DNA of 64,000 nt, taken from positions 4,836,001 to 4,900,000 of the forward strand of contig NZ_CP021780.1 in the NCBI RefSeq assembly GCF_002192415.1. The letters are read 5' to 3'. The stretch is from Paenibacillus donghaensis. Lineage in GTDB: Bacteria > Bacillota > Bacilli > Paenibacillales > Paenibacillaceae. Shown one piece after another: positions 55,632-64,000 of the stretch. The notes beneath the pieces were generated by a model. That model saw only the letters and a list, made by a program, of their open reading frames with translations, had not been told where the DNA came from and searched no databases. How positions within the stretch are numbered: the first letter of the stretch is position 1; each line of letters begins with the position of its first letter. Both the position numbers and the translations under genes were made by a program.

Positions 55632-56213
55632 TTGAGCGGGGATCATCACATTCTTACAGATATCTTGGAGGGCGGCTATATTCTATACACCAGGCATGCC
55701 ACAACTTCCACAAACACCGAGTCTCCAAATCCTGATTTGAATGATTGCAGTACACAAAGAAACCTTGGCACCGAAGGACAAGCAGAAGCCAAGGAACTAG
55801 GAGAGATCTACCGCAGGCTAGGGATTACAGTGAGCAATCCAGTACTGACAAGCCCCTACTGTCGCACCAGGGATACAGCCAAGCTCGCCTTTGGTGACCG
55901 GACGGAAGTATTCCATGATCTCATCCATATTCATTTGTTGGCGGAGTCACAGATCCCCGAACCCATGAAGCGCAGTAAAGACAGATTGCTTCAGTTGTTC
56001 GAGACCGTGCCTCATGCCGGACAGAATCTGGTGATTATCGGGCACAGTCACTCGTTCGATCCTTCGTATCGAGAAATTCCATTCGCAGGCACAGTCGTTC
56101 TACAACCCGGAGGACAACACCGGGGATTCACTTTTAAAGGCTTAGTGGAACTGGCACAATGGCGCAATGAAGCAAGCACTATCTCAAATCGACTATTGGA
56201 GGCAATCAAATGA
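55632..56213 (+). CDS. Histidine phosphatase superfamily protein
   Basis: A 193-residue protein from TTG 55632, which follows AAAGGAG by ten bases; ATG 55581 would add 17 codons but has no site. The catalytic motif is YTRHATT (usual RHG), with the second Arg in SPYCRTRDTA and the second His in VIIGHSHSFDP. It resembles broad-specificity phosphatases. Its stop overlaps the start of the M4 protease gene (ATGA), so both are made together. Why a phosphatase is coupled to proteases is unknown. Confidence 0.85.
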   Translation: MSGDHHILTDILEGGYILYTRHATTSTNTESPNPDLNDCSTQRNLGTEGQAEAKELGEIYRRLGITVSNPVLTSPYCRTRDTAKLAFGDRTEVFHDLIHIHLLAESQIPEPMKRSKDRLLQLFETVPHAGQNLVIIGHSHSFDPSYREIPFAGTVVLQPGGQHRGFTFKGLVELAQWRNEASTISNRLLEAIK

Positions 56214-57283
56214 CACAGCATAGAGATGGATTCATCCCTGAATACCTGCTTGAACAATTAGCTAAAGAAGGCCAAGAAGAAGCAAAGAAAACATTAAAAC
56301 AAATGAAGAATATAAAAGAAAAACAACAGGATGAAAAAAAAACAGGAGTGAGAGCCAGTCAGCCCGGCAGGATTAATCATGCCAACGAAGTAACGGGCCA
56401 GGCAGCCCGATATATATATGATTCCGAGCATACTGATGAGTTCAAAAGAAAACTAGTGCGCGGTGAAGGAGCCCCGCCAGCTCCCGATGATACAGCAAAT
56501 AAGGCCTATGAATATGCAGGTGCTACTTTAACCTATATCAAAGAAAAGCTAAAGCTTAATTCATTGGACAACCGTGGGCTTGACATCAATTTTAATATTC
56601 ATTACGGCACAGATTTTGTCAATGCCTTCTGGTTGGGTAAAGATGAAGAGCAGGGTGTTGTCTACAATCAAATGGTTTTCGGAGATGGAGATGGCAGAAA
56701 TTTCCTAAGTTTTGTCACCCTTGACGTTGTTGCACATGAAATGGCGCATGCCATTACAGAGTTCAGCAATCACCTGGAATATGAATTCCAATCAGGTGCG
56801 CTAAATGAGCATTTCTCAGATGTCATCGGCAGCGCAATCAAGCAGCATATTAAAGGTCAAACTGCACAGACTGCAGATTGGCTGATTGGCGATGAGACCG
56901 TTGGCCCGGAATGGGGTGGCGTAGCGCTCCGCTCCATGAAGGCACCCGGAACGGCTCATCCAAGAGACAACCAACCGGACCATTGGGATAACTTCCGCGA
57001 GCTTTCATTAAGCATGGACAGAGGTGGGGTGCATATTAACAGCGGGATTCCTAACAAAGCTTTCTACCTGACATCTCAAGAGATCGGTACGGACAATGCA
57101 GCATTTCTCTGGCATTCAGCCTGGCCTAAGCTTGATGAAAATTCTACTTTCAGCCAAGCCTTTGACATTATTTTGAGCACTGCGCAGCAATTGACGAACA
57201 ACCGTCAGCTTCCGGCCAATACATTCGAAGCCGTCAAAAAAGCAATACAAGCCGTCGGAATCAAAGTGCTTCAGCCTGTATAA
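56210..57283 (+). CDS. Protealysin-like M4 metalloprotease without signal peptide
   Basis: A 357-residue thermolysin-family protease. Zinc site VVAHEMAHAITEF (His176, His180) with third ligand Glu200 in GALNEHFSD; active-site His in DRGGVHINSGIPNKAF. Instead of a signal peptide and long propeptide it has a short N-terminal segment with GFIPEYLLEQLA, matching the short IPPY.L..L precursor motif of protealysin-like enzymes. Those are made leaderless and act inside cells or leave by other routes. It is coupled to the phosphatase gene and followed by a strong terminator. Confidence 0.92.
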   Translation: MTQHRDGFIPEYLLEQLAKEGQEEAKKTLKQMKNIKEKQQDEKKTGVRASQPGRINHANEVTGQAARYIYDSEHTDEFKRKLVRGEGAPPAPDDTANKAYEYAGATLTYIKEKLKLNSLDNRGLDINFNIHYGTDFVNAFWLGKDEEQGVVYNQMVFGDGDGRNFLSFVTLDVVAHEMAHAITEFSNHLEYEFQSGALNEHFSDVIGSAIKQHIKGQTAQTADWLIGDETVGPEWGGVALRSMKAPGTAHPRDNQPDHWDNFRELSLSMDRGGVHINSGIPNKAFYLTSQEIGTDNAAFLWHSAWPKLDENSTFSQAFDIILSTAQQLTNNRQLPANTFEAVKKAIQAVGIKVLQPV

Positions 57284-57308
57284 CAATTAGCATCTTCGTA
57301 TATACTGA

Positions 57309-57350
57309 AACAAGAAAGAGCCGTTCATAATGAAACGGCTCTTTCTTGTT
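57309..57350 (+). terminator. Terminator after the M4 protease gene
   Basis: AACAAGAAAGAGCCGTT / AACGGCTCTTTCTTGTT, 17-base perfect arms with an 8-base loop. Confidence 0.92.
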
Positions 57351-57580
57351 GATTATCCGATAAATTTCTCCAGTGTACGGCGCACCGCGGGCACAGCCAG
57401 CAAAGCTTATTTTTATTCGGAGCTATCGTCATACTAACACTTCCTCATTTTATATAAGAGTAAAGAGACATTGCAGAACTGCAGTATTACGCTCAAATAA
57501 GCAGGGTTGAAGCAATGGCCAGCGGACTTATTCAATCTATCTTGTCCTGATCTTTGGCAGTCCTTTTTGGAGAAAACGCA
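57351..57580. other. Intergenic region, nothing recognised
   Basis: 230 bases between terminator and ABC permease gene. A short minus-strand frame (AVPAVRRTLEKFIG then stop near 57356) may be the last scrap of a lost gene, without further support. Confidence 0.35.
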
Positions 57581-58414
57581 TTATTTCAAGCCCGTATTGG
57601 CAATGCCTTCAATAAACTTGTTTTGAGCCAGGAAGAAAACGACCAGAATCGGGACAGTTGCTATGGTCGAAGCGGCAAGCAGCAGCGGCCAGTCCACGCC
57701 GGCATCCGTAGTCAGCATGGATAAGCCGATCGGCAACGTGAACAATTCCTTCGTATTTAAATAAATAAGCGGTTCAAAAAACTCGTTCCAGCTATTCATG
57801 AATGTAAAGATGCTTACGGTTGCCAATGCGGGCGTGGCGATCGGGAGCATAATCGACCTGAACGTGCGCCACGGCGAACACCCGTCCATTTTGGCTGCTT
57901 CATCCAGTTCAATAGGAACTGTAATTAGAAACTGACGTACAAGAAATACGCCGAACATCCCTCCCGATCCAAGCATTGGCGGAAGAATCAGAGGAATATG
58001 CGTATCGATGAATCCGAGGTTTGACATCCAGTTGAATAAAGGAATGGCCGTAACTTCGGTAGGAATCATCATCCCGCTGAGCAGGAACAGAAAGATCGCG
58101 TTTTTGAATGGAAAGTACAATCTGGCAAACGCATAGCCTGCCAATGCGGACAAGAAACAAGTGCCTGCCGTGACGAGCACCGCGATATACATACTATTAA
58201 AAAAGTAGAGATGAAACGGCATTTCCGTAAACACGCGAATATAATTGATCCATTCCCAAGCTGCGGGTATCCACTGGGGCGGAAATAGAAACACCTCGGA
58301 TTCCGTCTTCAAGGATGTGCTGACCATCCAAAAAAAAGGGAACAACACGATGGAGGAAACGATTGTTAGAACCAGATAGGATGCAAGGTTGGATGTTATC
58401 TTTTTATTGTTCAT
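57581..58414 (-). CDS. Sugar ABC transporter permease (MalG type)
   Basis: A 277-residue permease with six hydrophobic segments; EAA motif ELDEAAKMDGCSPWRTFRSIMLPI. It overlaps the partner permease gene by 11 bases. Last gene of the leftward operon. No ATPase gene present. Confidence 0.94.
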   Translation of the reverse strand: MNNKKITSNLASYLVLTIVSSIVLFPFFWMVSTSLKTESEVFLFPPQWIPAAWEWINYIRVFTEMPFHLYFFNSMYIAVLVTAGTCFLSALAGYAFARLYFPFKNAIFLFLLSGMMIPTEVTAIPLFNWMSNLGFIDTHIPLILPPMLGSGGMFGVFLVRQFLITVPIELDEAAKMDGCSPWRTFRSIMLPIATPALATVSIFTFMNSWNEFFEPLIYLNTKELFTLPIGLSMLTTDAGVDWPLLLAASTIATVPILVVFFLAQNKFIEGIANTGLK

Positions 58415-59312
58415 AATGTACCCATCTCTTTCTTAGTTTCCACTGTATCAAAGTCAGAACCAGGATAATGCTGAACAAAATAAATGCCAGTGCCGATGCA
58501 TAACCGAATTCGTAGGAGCGGAACGCTTGTTTGAAAATGTAGAAGACCATCACGTACGTGCTTGTTCCCGGCCCTCCGCCTGTCATCACATAGATTTGTC
58601 CGAACACTTTAAGAGAACCGATAACGGTTATTATCGTTACCATGAATACGGCTGGCGTAATCATTGGCAGTGTAATGGATTTAAAGGTTTCCCAGCGCGA
58701 AGCGCCGTCAATTTTGGAAGCCTCGTAATAATCCTTCGGCACATCGTGCAGAGCGGCCAGGAAGATGACCATGTTCATGCCCACACCTTTAAGCGCACTG
58801 ACCACTATAACGGTAGGCATCGTCCAAGTTTCCGAGAAAAGCCAGGGAATCTCCGTTCCGCCAAACGTTCGGATCAGCAGATTGACTAATCCACCGTCCG
58901 TAGAGAAAATAAACTTCCATACGATCCCCCAAACCACGAGGGAAACGACTACCGGCGTAAAGATCGCGGTCCGAAACAAGCCGATACCCCATATTTTCCG
59001 TTTCAACAGCATGGCCAGCAAAAGCGATAATACAATGTTCAGCGGGACCAAGCCCGCAGAGAAATATACGGTATTCACGGCCGTATCCCAGAAGACGGGA
59101 TCATCGCGCATGGCGTAAATATAGTTATCCAAACCAATATACGCCGTATTTCCAAATAACGACCAATTCGTAAAGCTCATCACGAAAGCGTAAACGATCG
59201 GGCCAAACAGAAAGATTAAATATCCCGCCACAATAGGCAGTATAAACAAATATCCCATCCACATTTCTTTTGATTTCAAAGTTGCTAAACCTGCTGGCTT
59301 ACCTCCGGCCAT
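58404..59312 (-). CDS. Sugar ABC transporter permease (MalF type)
   Basis: A 302-residue permease; EAA motif DYYEASKIDGASRWETFKSITLPM, six hydrophobic segments. It follows the substrate-binding gene by 105 bases. The importer probably serves oligosaccharides released by the large beta-helix protein encoded upstream. Confidence 0.94.
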   Translation of the reverse strand: MAGGKPAGLATLKSKEMWMGYLFILPIVAGYLIFLFGPIVYAFVMSFTNWSLFGNTAYIGLDNYIYAMRDDPVFWDTAVNTVYFSAGLVPLNIVLSLLLAMLLKRKIWGIGLFRTAIFTPVVVSLVVWGIVWKFIFSTDGGLVNLLIRTFGGTEIPWLFSETWTMPTVIVVSALKGVGMNMVIFLAALHDVPKDYYEASKIDGASRWETFKSITLPMITPAVFMVTIITVIGSLKVFGQIYVMTGGGPGTSTYVMVFYIFKQAFRSYEFGYASALAFILFSIILVLTLIQWKLRKRWVHYEQ

Positions 59313-59417
59313 TTGCGCCTACCTCCTGTTGTGAATATGACGAAATCCTCCCTTTAATATACGAGATCAGCCTATTGTTCATATGGCGATCTCGCAATGC
59401 TCCATCGTTCTGGAGGG

Positions 59418-60752
59418 TTACTTCAATAGAGGATTAATGCTGTCTTCCATAATTTTCAACGCTTGCTCGGTTGTCGTGGAACCGAGCAAAATCGCGTCCA
59501 GGTTTAATGTCACCTGCTCGTCAATCTTGACCCAGTTCGGATGGGAAGGCCGGATTATACCTTCGGCCAACCGATCGTACGCAGCCACTTTCATCGTTTC
59601 AACAGTCGGGAACGGGAACTTGTTCAGATACTCATCGGAGTACAGGACAGACTCTCTCTGCGGCACAAAAAACTCGGCTACTTTAGCTGCATTTTCCTTA
59701 TTACTTATAAATTTTAAATATTCCAATGCTTCTTCCGGATACTCTGCGTCCTTGAAGATCGAATAGCCTCCAAAGCCAATAGGCATCTTGACGCCATGGT
59801 CGCCTTCCGGAAGCGGAGCAATATCCCATTCGAAATCGACTTTGTCACGGTAAGCGCTTGTACGGGTAACGTTCTCAAACGCCATACCAAGCTTACCTGT
59901 ATCGAAAGTTAACTGCTCGCCGATGCTTGGATGCGCTTTCTTATCGAGCAGCCCTTTAAAAAGATTGATCGCTTTGGCCGTCTCCGGCGTGTTCATAGCG
60001 AATTGCGTTGTGTCTTCGTTGAAGATTTCGCCGCCCATCGCCCAAATCAATGGAATCAGATTGTCGGACCAGTTGGAGGAATTTTGTATGAACTTCACGC
60101 CGTATACCCCTTCCTGCGGTTTGGAGATCGCTTCGGACGCTTTGACCATCTCATCGTAAGTCCAGTTGCCCTCTTCATAAAGCTGCATTGGCGACTTCAA
60201 TCCATTCGCTTCAAACAGATTTTTATTGTAGAAAACGACCTGAGGCGGCGTAGAGAATGGAATGCCGTAGAGTTTGCCGTCCTTTTCAAATGCAGTGAGC
60301 GTGGATGGTATTATATCATCGAACGCATAAGCCGCATCCTCTTTCACGGACGAAATATCCAGCAGTTGGCCCCCATTCATAAATTGCGGAATCATGCGCT
60401 CTGAGATCCATACGATATCAGGCGAGGTTTTGGTTGCTGCCATGATCGCCAGTTTCTGCTGGTAGTCCGCCCACGGAATCACGGTAGTTTTGACTGTCAC
60501 ATTCGGATGGAGCTTATTGTATTCCTCAGCAAGCTCGTCATACAACGCCACCTGAGCATCGCTGCCCCAAACGGACATCTCAAGCTCCACAGGATCTTTT
60601 GACTCAGCAGCCACTTCCGCACTCGGCGTATTGTTCGCATTTTCCTTGTTTGCCTTTGCGGCGTCATTATTGTTCTTTCCATTTCCTCCGCATGCGCTCA
60701 GCAAGCCAAGCAGCAATACAACAGACAGCAAGACTAACCCGTATTTCTTCAT
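59418..60752 (-). CDS. Sugar ABC transporter substrate-binding lipoprotein
   Basis: A family-1 solute-binding protein of 444 residues with a lipoprotein signal (VVLLLGLLSACGG). The mature part shows YNKLHPNVTVKTTVIPWADYQQKL and IGFGGYSIFKDAEYPEEALEYLKFIS. The closest known types bind oligogalacturonides, xylo- or arabino-oligosaccharides; the neighbouring lyase-like protein favours pectin fragments, as an inference. A cre site lies 22 bases upstream. Confidence 0.92.
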   Translation of the reverse strand: MKKYGLVLLSVVLLLGLLSACGGNGKNNNDAAKANKENANNTPSAEVAAESKDPVELEMSVWGSDAQVALYDELAEEYNKLHPNVTVKTTVIPWADYQQKLAIMAATKTSPDIVWISERMIPQFMNGGQLLDISSVKEDAAYAFDDIIPSTLTAFEKDGKLYGIPFSTPPQVVFYNKNLFEANGLKSPMQLYEEGNWTYDEMVKASEAISKPQEGVYGVKFIQNSSNWSDNLIPLIWAMGGEIFNEDTTQFAMNTPETAKAINLFKGLLDKKAHPSIGEQLTFDTGKLGMAFENVTRTSAYRDKVDFEWDIAPLPEGDHGVKMPIGFGGYSIFKDAEYPEEALEYLKFISNKENAAKVAEFFVPQRESVLYSDEYLNKFPFPTVETMKVAAYDRLAEGIIRPSHPNWVKIDEQVTLNLDAILLGSTTTEQALKIMEDSINPLLK

Positions 60753-60773
60753 CTTTATGCCCCTCTCAATGTT

Positions 60774-60787
60774 TGTAATCGCTTTCT
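60774..60787. promoter_or_regulatory. cre-like site before the sugar-binding protein gene
   Basis: TGTAATCGCTTTCT matches the cre consensus at 13 of 14 positions and lies just downstream of a TATACT -10-like box on the minus strand. Confidence 0.6.
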
Positions 60788-60889
60788 ACTACTAGTATAA
60801 ATTTGATGGCTTCCAGAAAAAATAACACGAAATCGAGAAAAACTATGTAAATTCGAGTACTTTAATAGAACCAGCTGTATAACAGAACT

Positions 60890-60924
60890 TCGGCCTAAGC
60901 CCGCGTGACAAGGACTTAGGCCGA
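60890..60924 (-). terminator. Hairpin after the beta-helix protein gene
   Basis: TCGGCCTAAG / CTTAGGCCGA arms, 10 bases each, just past the stop of the leftward gene. The T tail is weak. Confidence 0.7.
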
Positions 60925-60932
60925 GATGGTTC

Positions 60933-63900
60933 CTAATCGTTGACGAAGCCGACAAACACCTCATTGATTCTGGCCATCATATCATTCGAATTGCCATTGC
61001 CCCATGACGGACGGACAAAATGGAAGCGCAAGGCAGTCGTCACGACGGGGTTTTCCAAATTCAACATCGTATACTGACCCAAAAAAGCGTCCTGATCATT
61101 ATCTCGGACTTCGGCTATCGTCTTCCATTCTCCGTCTTCCAAGAACTGCAGATCAAAATCTCTGACATGCCAGTTGGCCGAGCCTATAACCGGCACATGT
61201 CCGCTCCACAGCTTCACTTGGTTGATCGTTTGCTCCGTTGTCCAGTCCAGCATCAGATAAGGCGTTTGGGAGCCGTTTGATATCCACCGGGTTTCCAAGC
61301 TTCCGTCAAGTACTCTATCTTTTGTATTTGTACCCAGCGTGGAGTCGACCGACAACTGCGCAGTAATCGCCAGATTATTGATTACATTAAGAACGAACGT
61401 TCCAGTGCGAGCAACGCCATCCAAGACGACAGCTGCCTGCAATGTTGCTTCTCCAGCTTGAAGCGCGGTAACCACGCCCGTATTATCAACAGTCACTAGA
61501 TCCGGCGTCAGACTTATGAAAGATATGTCCGCATTTTCCAACGAAACGTTCGATCCTGTATTGTATGTGCCGGTCACATGCAGTTGGGTAGTCATGCCCG
61601 GCACCAGCTGCGAACGATCCGCCGTTACCGCTACGGCCGCAAGTTCGACGGGAGGGTAAGTTTCAACCCGCAGGTAAGGCCTATAGCTGGAGTCGGGTCC
61701 ATTGTATAGCTGCGTCAAGTAACCGGTTTGATCGGCATCCTGGGCAAAAGCAAGCGATATCGTCCGATCTCCATCCAGACGTTCTTGCACGAGCACAGTC
61801 GCATCGAATACATACCAGACGTTCTCGCCGTTATTATTCAGCTGCACAGTCGTGAGCTTCTGGCCAAGCTCTGGCGGAGACTGGTACGTATTCCATTGCA
61901 TTGTATCGCTGTCCCAGTCATTGCTATCCACTGCATAGAGAGAAGTTGCAGCTCCCGTCTCTCCAGCAGGGCTCTCCAGCGCCTGTCCATACACGTAGAG
62001 CCATGCGGTAGCCAGCTTGCCTTCAATGGAATTCAGATCGAATTGCAGATAGCTTCTCGCCGATTCGCTATCTTCTCCGCCTTTAATCTGTAAGAGATCC
62101 GCAACCGGGGCGTTCTGAGCATTTTTCTGTACGCTTGCCGCCTTGGTTGCCGGCAGCAGTTCGGAAACCGCCACTTGATTCTCATAATCCGTCCCGGTAT
62201 TTCCGCTGATCTCATTGCCGGAGAGACGAATATTCGTGCCGTCCGAGATCATAACGCCATTCGTATTCCCCGTAACATGATTGTCCTGAATGACAATATT
62301 CTCGGGAATGCCCGCGCCGTTCCCGGCGTTGGTCGGATCGCCGTCGTCTTTCATGGCAATTATGCCCCAGAAGTCGGAAGCCGTATTGTTCACGATCTGA
62401 TTGCCCTTCACAATCGTTCCGGGCGCATTTTTCAGACGTATTCCCTGGCTCCCCGCGTTCGTAAATCCGGTAATGGTATTATTCTCGATAATCGTATCGG
62501 GAGATCCCAAATACACCTGCACCCCATACCGTTTCACATTCTCGATTAAATTGTTATGAATGTAATTGCCTGGTCCCGCGGCATCATGCGTAGCGCCCGG
62601 ATTGCCGACGCCGACAGCCGCTTCGCCGCCGCCAACGATATGGTTGCCGCTTACTTCATTCATATACTCGTCTTCTCCGTGGAAATCGATAGCGTCTAAT
62701 GCCGAGTTCAAGTAGTAGTTGTTTTCAATGAGATTGTTATGCGTGTAAGAATGCGCCAGCGTTCCGTGACGCAGATAGGGACCGATAAACTCGTTGTTGC
62801 GAACGACATTGAAACGAGAGTCGTCCTCTCTGCCGAGTCGGCTTTCCTTGGACTTGCCTTCGATGGAAACGCCGTATCCGTTTCCGCCCTCGGCTAAGTC
62901 CGTCGCGTTGCGAAAAAGCGAATTTTCCACGATAACATCATGACTGTTCGTAATTACAACGCCGATCCGTTGAAACTTCTCGATCGTCAGTCCGTCCAGC
63001 ATAATGTTATAGGACGGTTTGCCGGAAGCGGAGGTAATCATGATCACCTGCTTAGGTCCGCCCCGATCCGGATTCGCAACCGACGTACTTGTTGAATAAT
63101 TTAAGTCCCAGCTGGACGTAATCGTCATGTTGCTGATCTTAATATTGTTTTGTCCGGCCATGCGGAATACGATGCCTTCAACCGTAGCATATTCTTCCTG
63201 TTCGTTAGCATGGTCGGAGACCAGCAGAACGCCATCCTGGTTCTCGCCGCGCACCTGCACGCCGGATTTCATAATGAAATGGGTAACTCCGTCCTTATCT
63301 GTGCTCGTTAATTGATAGTGTCCGTTCGGAATATACACTTCGTCCCCAAGCGCCGCTGCAGCCAGTGCAGCCCGGATAGCTTGAGCGTCATCTATTCCGT
63401 TGTCGGCAGGATCGGCGCCGAAGTCCAGGACATTATACGTAGAGCCGGTCACTGTCTGAGCCTCATGCGGCACATGCGGTGTGCCATCCGCATAATAGAG
63501 ACCTGCCTTTGTCGGAATTGGGGAATCCGGATCCGGTCCCGTTGGCGGAATCTCCACATCACTTAATATAAACCCGTCCACATGGGGAGGGTAAACCTGA
63601 ATTTCCGTTATGCTTGTCCATTCGCTTGCTCCGCGCCCGACAACCCGTACATAACGGGCGGTGACGGCTTCAAAACCAAAGGCTTCAACCTGGATCGTCG
63701 TGCCGCTGCTGTCGCCGCTGTATACGCGGGTCCAGTTGGTCTGGTCGTTCGAAACCTCGATATCAATGGTCTTGCGGCGATTGTCTCCCCGGTAGAAAGC
63801 GACTCCCAGATAAGAAACCAGTTGTTCCGAGCCCAGATCCAGTTCGATCCATTGCCCGTCATCATACGCCGACCACCTTGTCTGAATATCGTCGTCAATG

Positions 63901-64000
63901 GCATATTCCGGAATATTGGAATCGCTGCCGCTGGCCCGATAACCCGCGACCGTCAGCGGGGTTGCTGAAGCTCCGCTAAGAGCCGGTGTGGATACGATCA
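60933..64000 (-). CDS. Large multidomain parallel beta-helix (pectate-lyase-3-like) protein, N-terminus outside window
   Basis: At least 1,022 residues; the frame stays open to the window edge, so the start lies beyond 64000 and the GTG at 63581 is not the true start. Order along the visible part: an F5/8-type C (CBM32-like) domain (QWIELDLGSEQLVSYLGVAF, ARYVRVVGRG); a pectate-lyase-3/beta-helix domain opening with YNVLDFGADPADNGIDDAQA and repeats such as NNLIENN and IIENNTITGF; a DNRLRE/CBM96-like domain (SYLQFDLNSIEGKLATAWLYV); a Big_2 Ig-like domain (AVTADRSQLVPGMTTQLHVTG); and a C-terminal F5/8 domain. Probably secreted and bound to acidic plant or algal polysaccharide. Lyase versus hydrolase activity cannot be told. 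Confidence 0.88.
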   Translation of the reverse strand, partial: IVSTPALSGASATPLTVAGYRASGSDSNIPEYAIDDDIQTRWSAYDDGQWIELDLGSEQLVSYLGVAFYRGDNRRKTIDIEVSNDQTNWTRVYSGDSSGTTIQVEAFGFEAVTARYVRVVGRGASEWTSITEIQVYPPHVDGFILSDVEIPPTGPDPDSPIPTKAGLYYADGTPHVPHEAQTVTGSTYNVLDFGADPADNGIDDAQAIRAALAAAALGDEVYIPNGHYQLTSTDKDGVTHFIMKSGVQVRGENQDGVLLVSDHANEQEEYATVEGIVFRMAGQNNIKISNMTITSSWDLNYSTSTSVANPDRGGPKQVIMITSASGKPSYNIMLDGLTIEKFQRIGVVITNSHDVIVENSLFRNATDLAEGGNGYGVSIEGKSKESRLGREDDSRFNVVRNNEFIGPYLRHGTLAHSYTHNNLIENNYYLNSALDAIDFHGEDEYMNEVSGNHIVGGGEAAVGVGNPGATHDAAGPGNYIHNNLIENVKRYGVQVYLGSPDTIIENNTITGFTNAGSQGIRLKNAPGTIVKGNQIVNNTASDFWGIIAMKDDGDPTNAGNGAGIPENIVIQDNHVTGNTNGVMISDGTNIRLSGNEISGNTGTDYENQVAVSELLPATKAASVQKNAQNAPVADLLQIKGGEDSESARSYLQFDLNSIEGKLATAWLYVYGQALESPAGETGAATSLYAVDSNDWDSDTMQWNTYQSPPELGQKLTTVQLNNNGENVWYVFDATVLVQERLDGDRTISLAFAQDADQTGYLTQLYNGPDSSYRPYLRVETYPPVELAAVAVTADRSQLVPGMTTQLHVTGTYNTGSNVSLENADISFISLTPDLVTVDNTGVVTALQAGEATLQAAVVLDGVARTGTFVLNVINNLAITAQLSVDSTLGTNTKDRVLDGSLETRWISNGSQTPYLMLDWTTEQTINQVKLWSGHVPVIGSANWHVRDFDLQFLEDGEWKTIAEVRDNDQDAFLGQYTMLNLENPVVTTALRFHFVRPSWGNGNSNDMMARINEVFVGFVND

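Overview
The window looks like a chromosomal segment of a Paenibacillus-type, spore-forming Firmicute. The reasons are the strong AGGAGG-type ribosome sites, frequent GTG and TTG starts, catabolite-responsive cre sites of the Bacillus type, many LacI, GntR, AraC and BglG regulators, and a very large carbohydrate-degrading repertoire. The genus is an inference from gene content and style, not from a marker gene. I see no rRNA, tRNA, CRISPR array, phage module or intact transposase.

Layout. 1-5.1 kb: the end of a GH3 beta-glucosidase gene, a protein of unknown function, a GH43 glycosidase, and a debris field of truncated genes (GH1 and beta-lactamase ends). 5.2-5.8 kb: a 72-residue protein that is 44% methionine, and a small hypothetical. 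5.9-10.7 kb: a leftward operon with a GNAT acetyltransferase, a tandem-fused glutathionyl-hydroquinone-reductase-like protein and a three-part amino-acid ABC importer, divergent from an AraC regulator; it resembles sulfur-compound (modified cysteine) operons. 11.9-17.3 kb: a complete lic/cel-type PTS operon for beta-glucosides. 17.3-18.6 kb: a second debris field with a broken duplicate of the 2.4 kb gene and a lipoprotein gene. 18.6-24.4 kb: a likely Amadori-compound (fructosyl-amino acid) operon with SIS deglycase, PfkB kinase, GntR regulator, amidohydrolase and YfcC carrier, with a shared operator motif and a cre site.

24.4-31.7 kb: a truncated aldo/keto reductase, an Rrf2 regulator, a MerR regulator coupled to a serine hydrolase, and a second serine hydrolase followed by a two-component system. 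31.9-35.6 kb: a GH78 rhamnosidase and a divergent AraC regulator. 35.6-35.9 kb: a 308 bp palindromic repeat element with inverted ends. 36-41.9 kb: small genes, a MazG-like pyrophosphohydrolase, a LysR regulator, then CdaR with glycerate kinase and a GntP permease. 42.2-53.5 kb: a mannoside locus (GH38, GH125, sugar ABC importer, two LacI-type regulators, a ROK kinase and a decayed manA).

53.8-57.3 kb: a cluster of four enzymes without signal peptides (trypsin-like protease, metzincin, histidine phosphatase, protealysin-like M4 protease) around one divergent promoter region. 57.6-64 kb: a sugar ABC importer and a large secreted beta-helix (pectate-lyase-like) protein that runs off the window. 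Most catabolic operons carry a cre-like site near the start, so CcpA control of the whole region is likely. Best candidates for undescribed biology: the Met-rich protein, the fused reductase operon, the amidohydrolase-bearing Amadori operon and the leaderless protease cluster.
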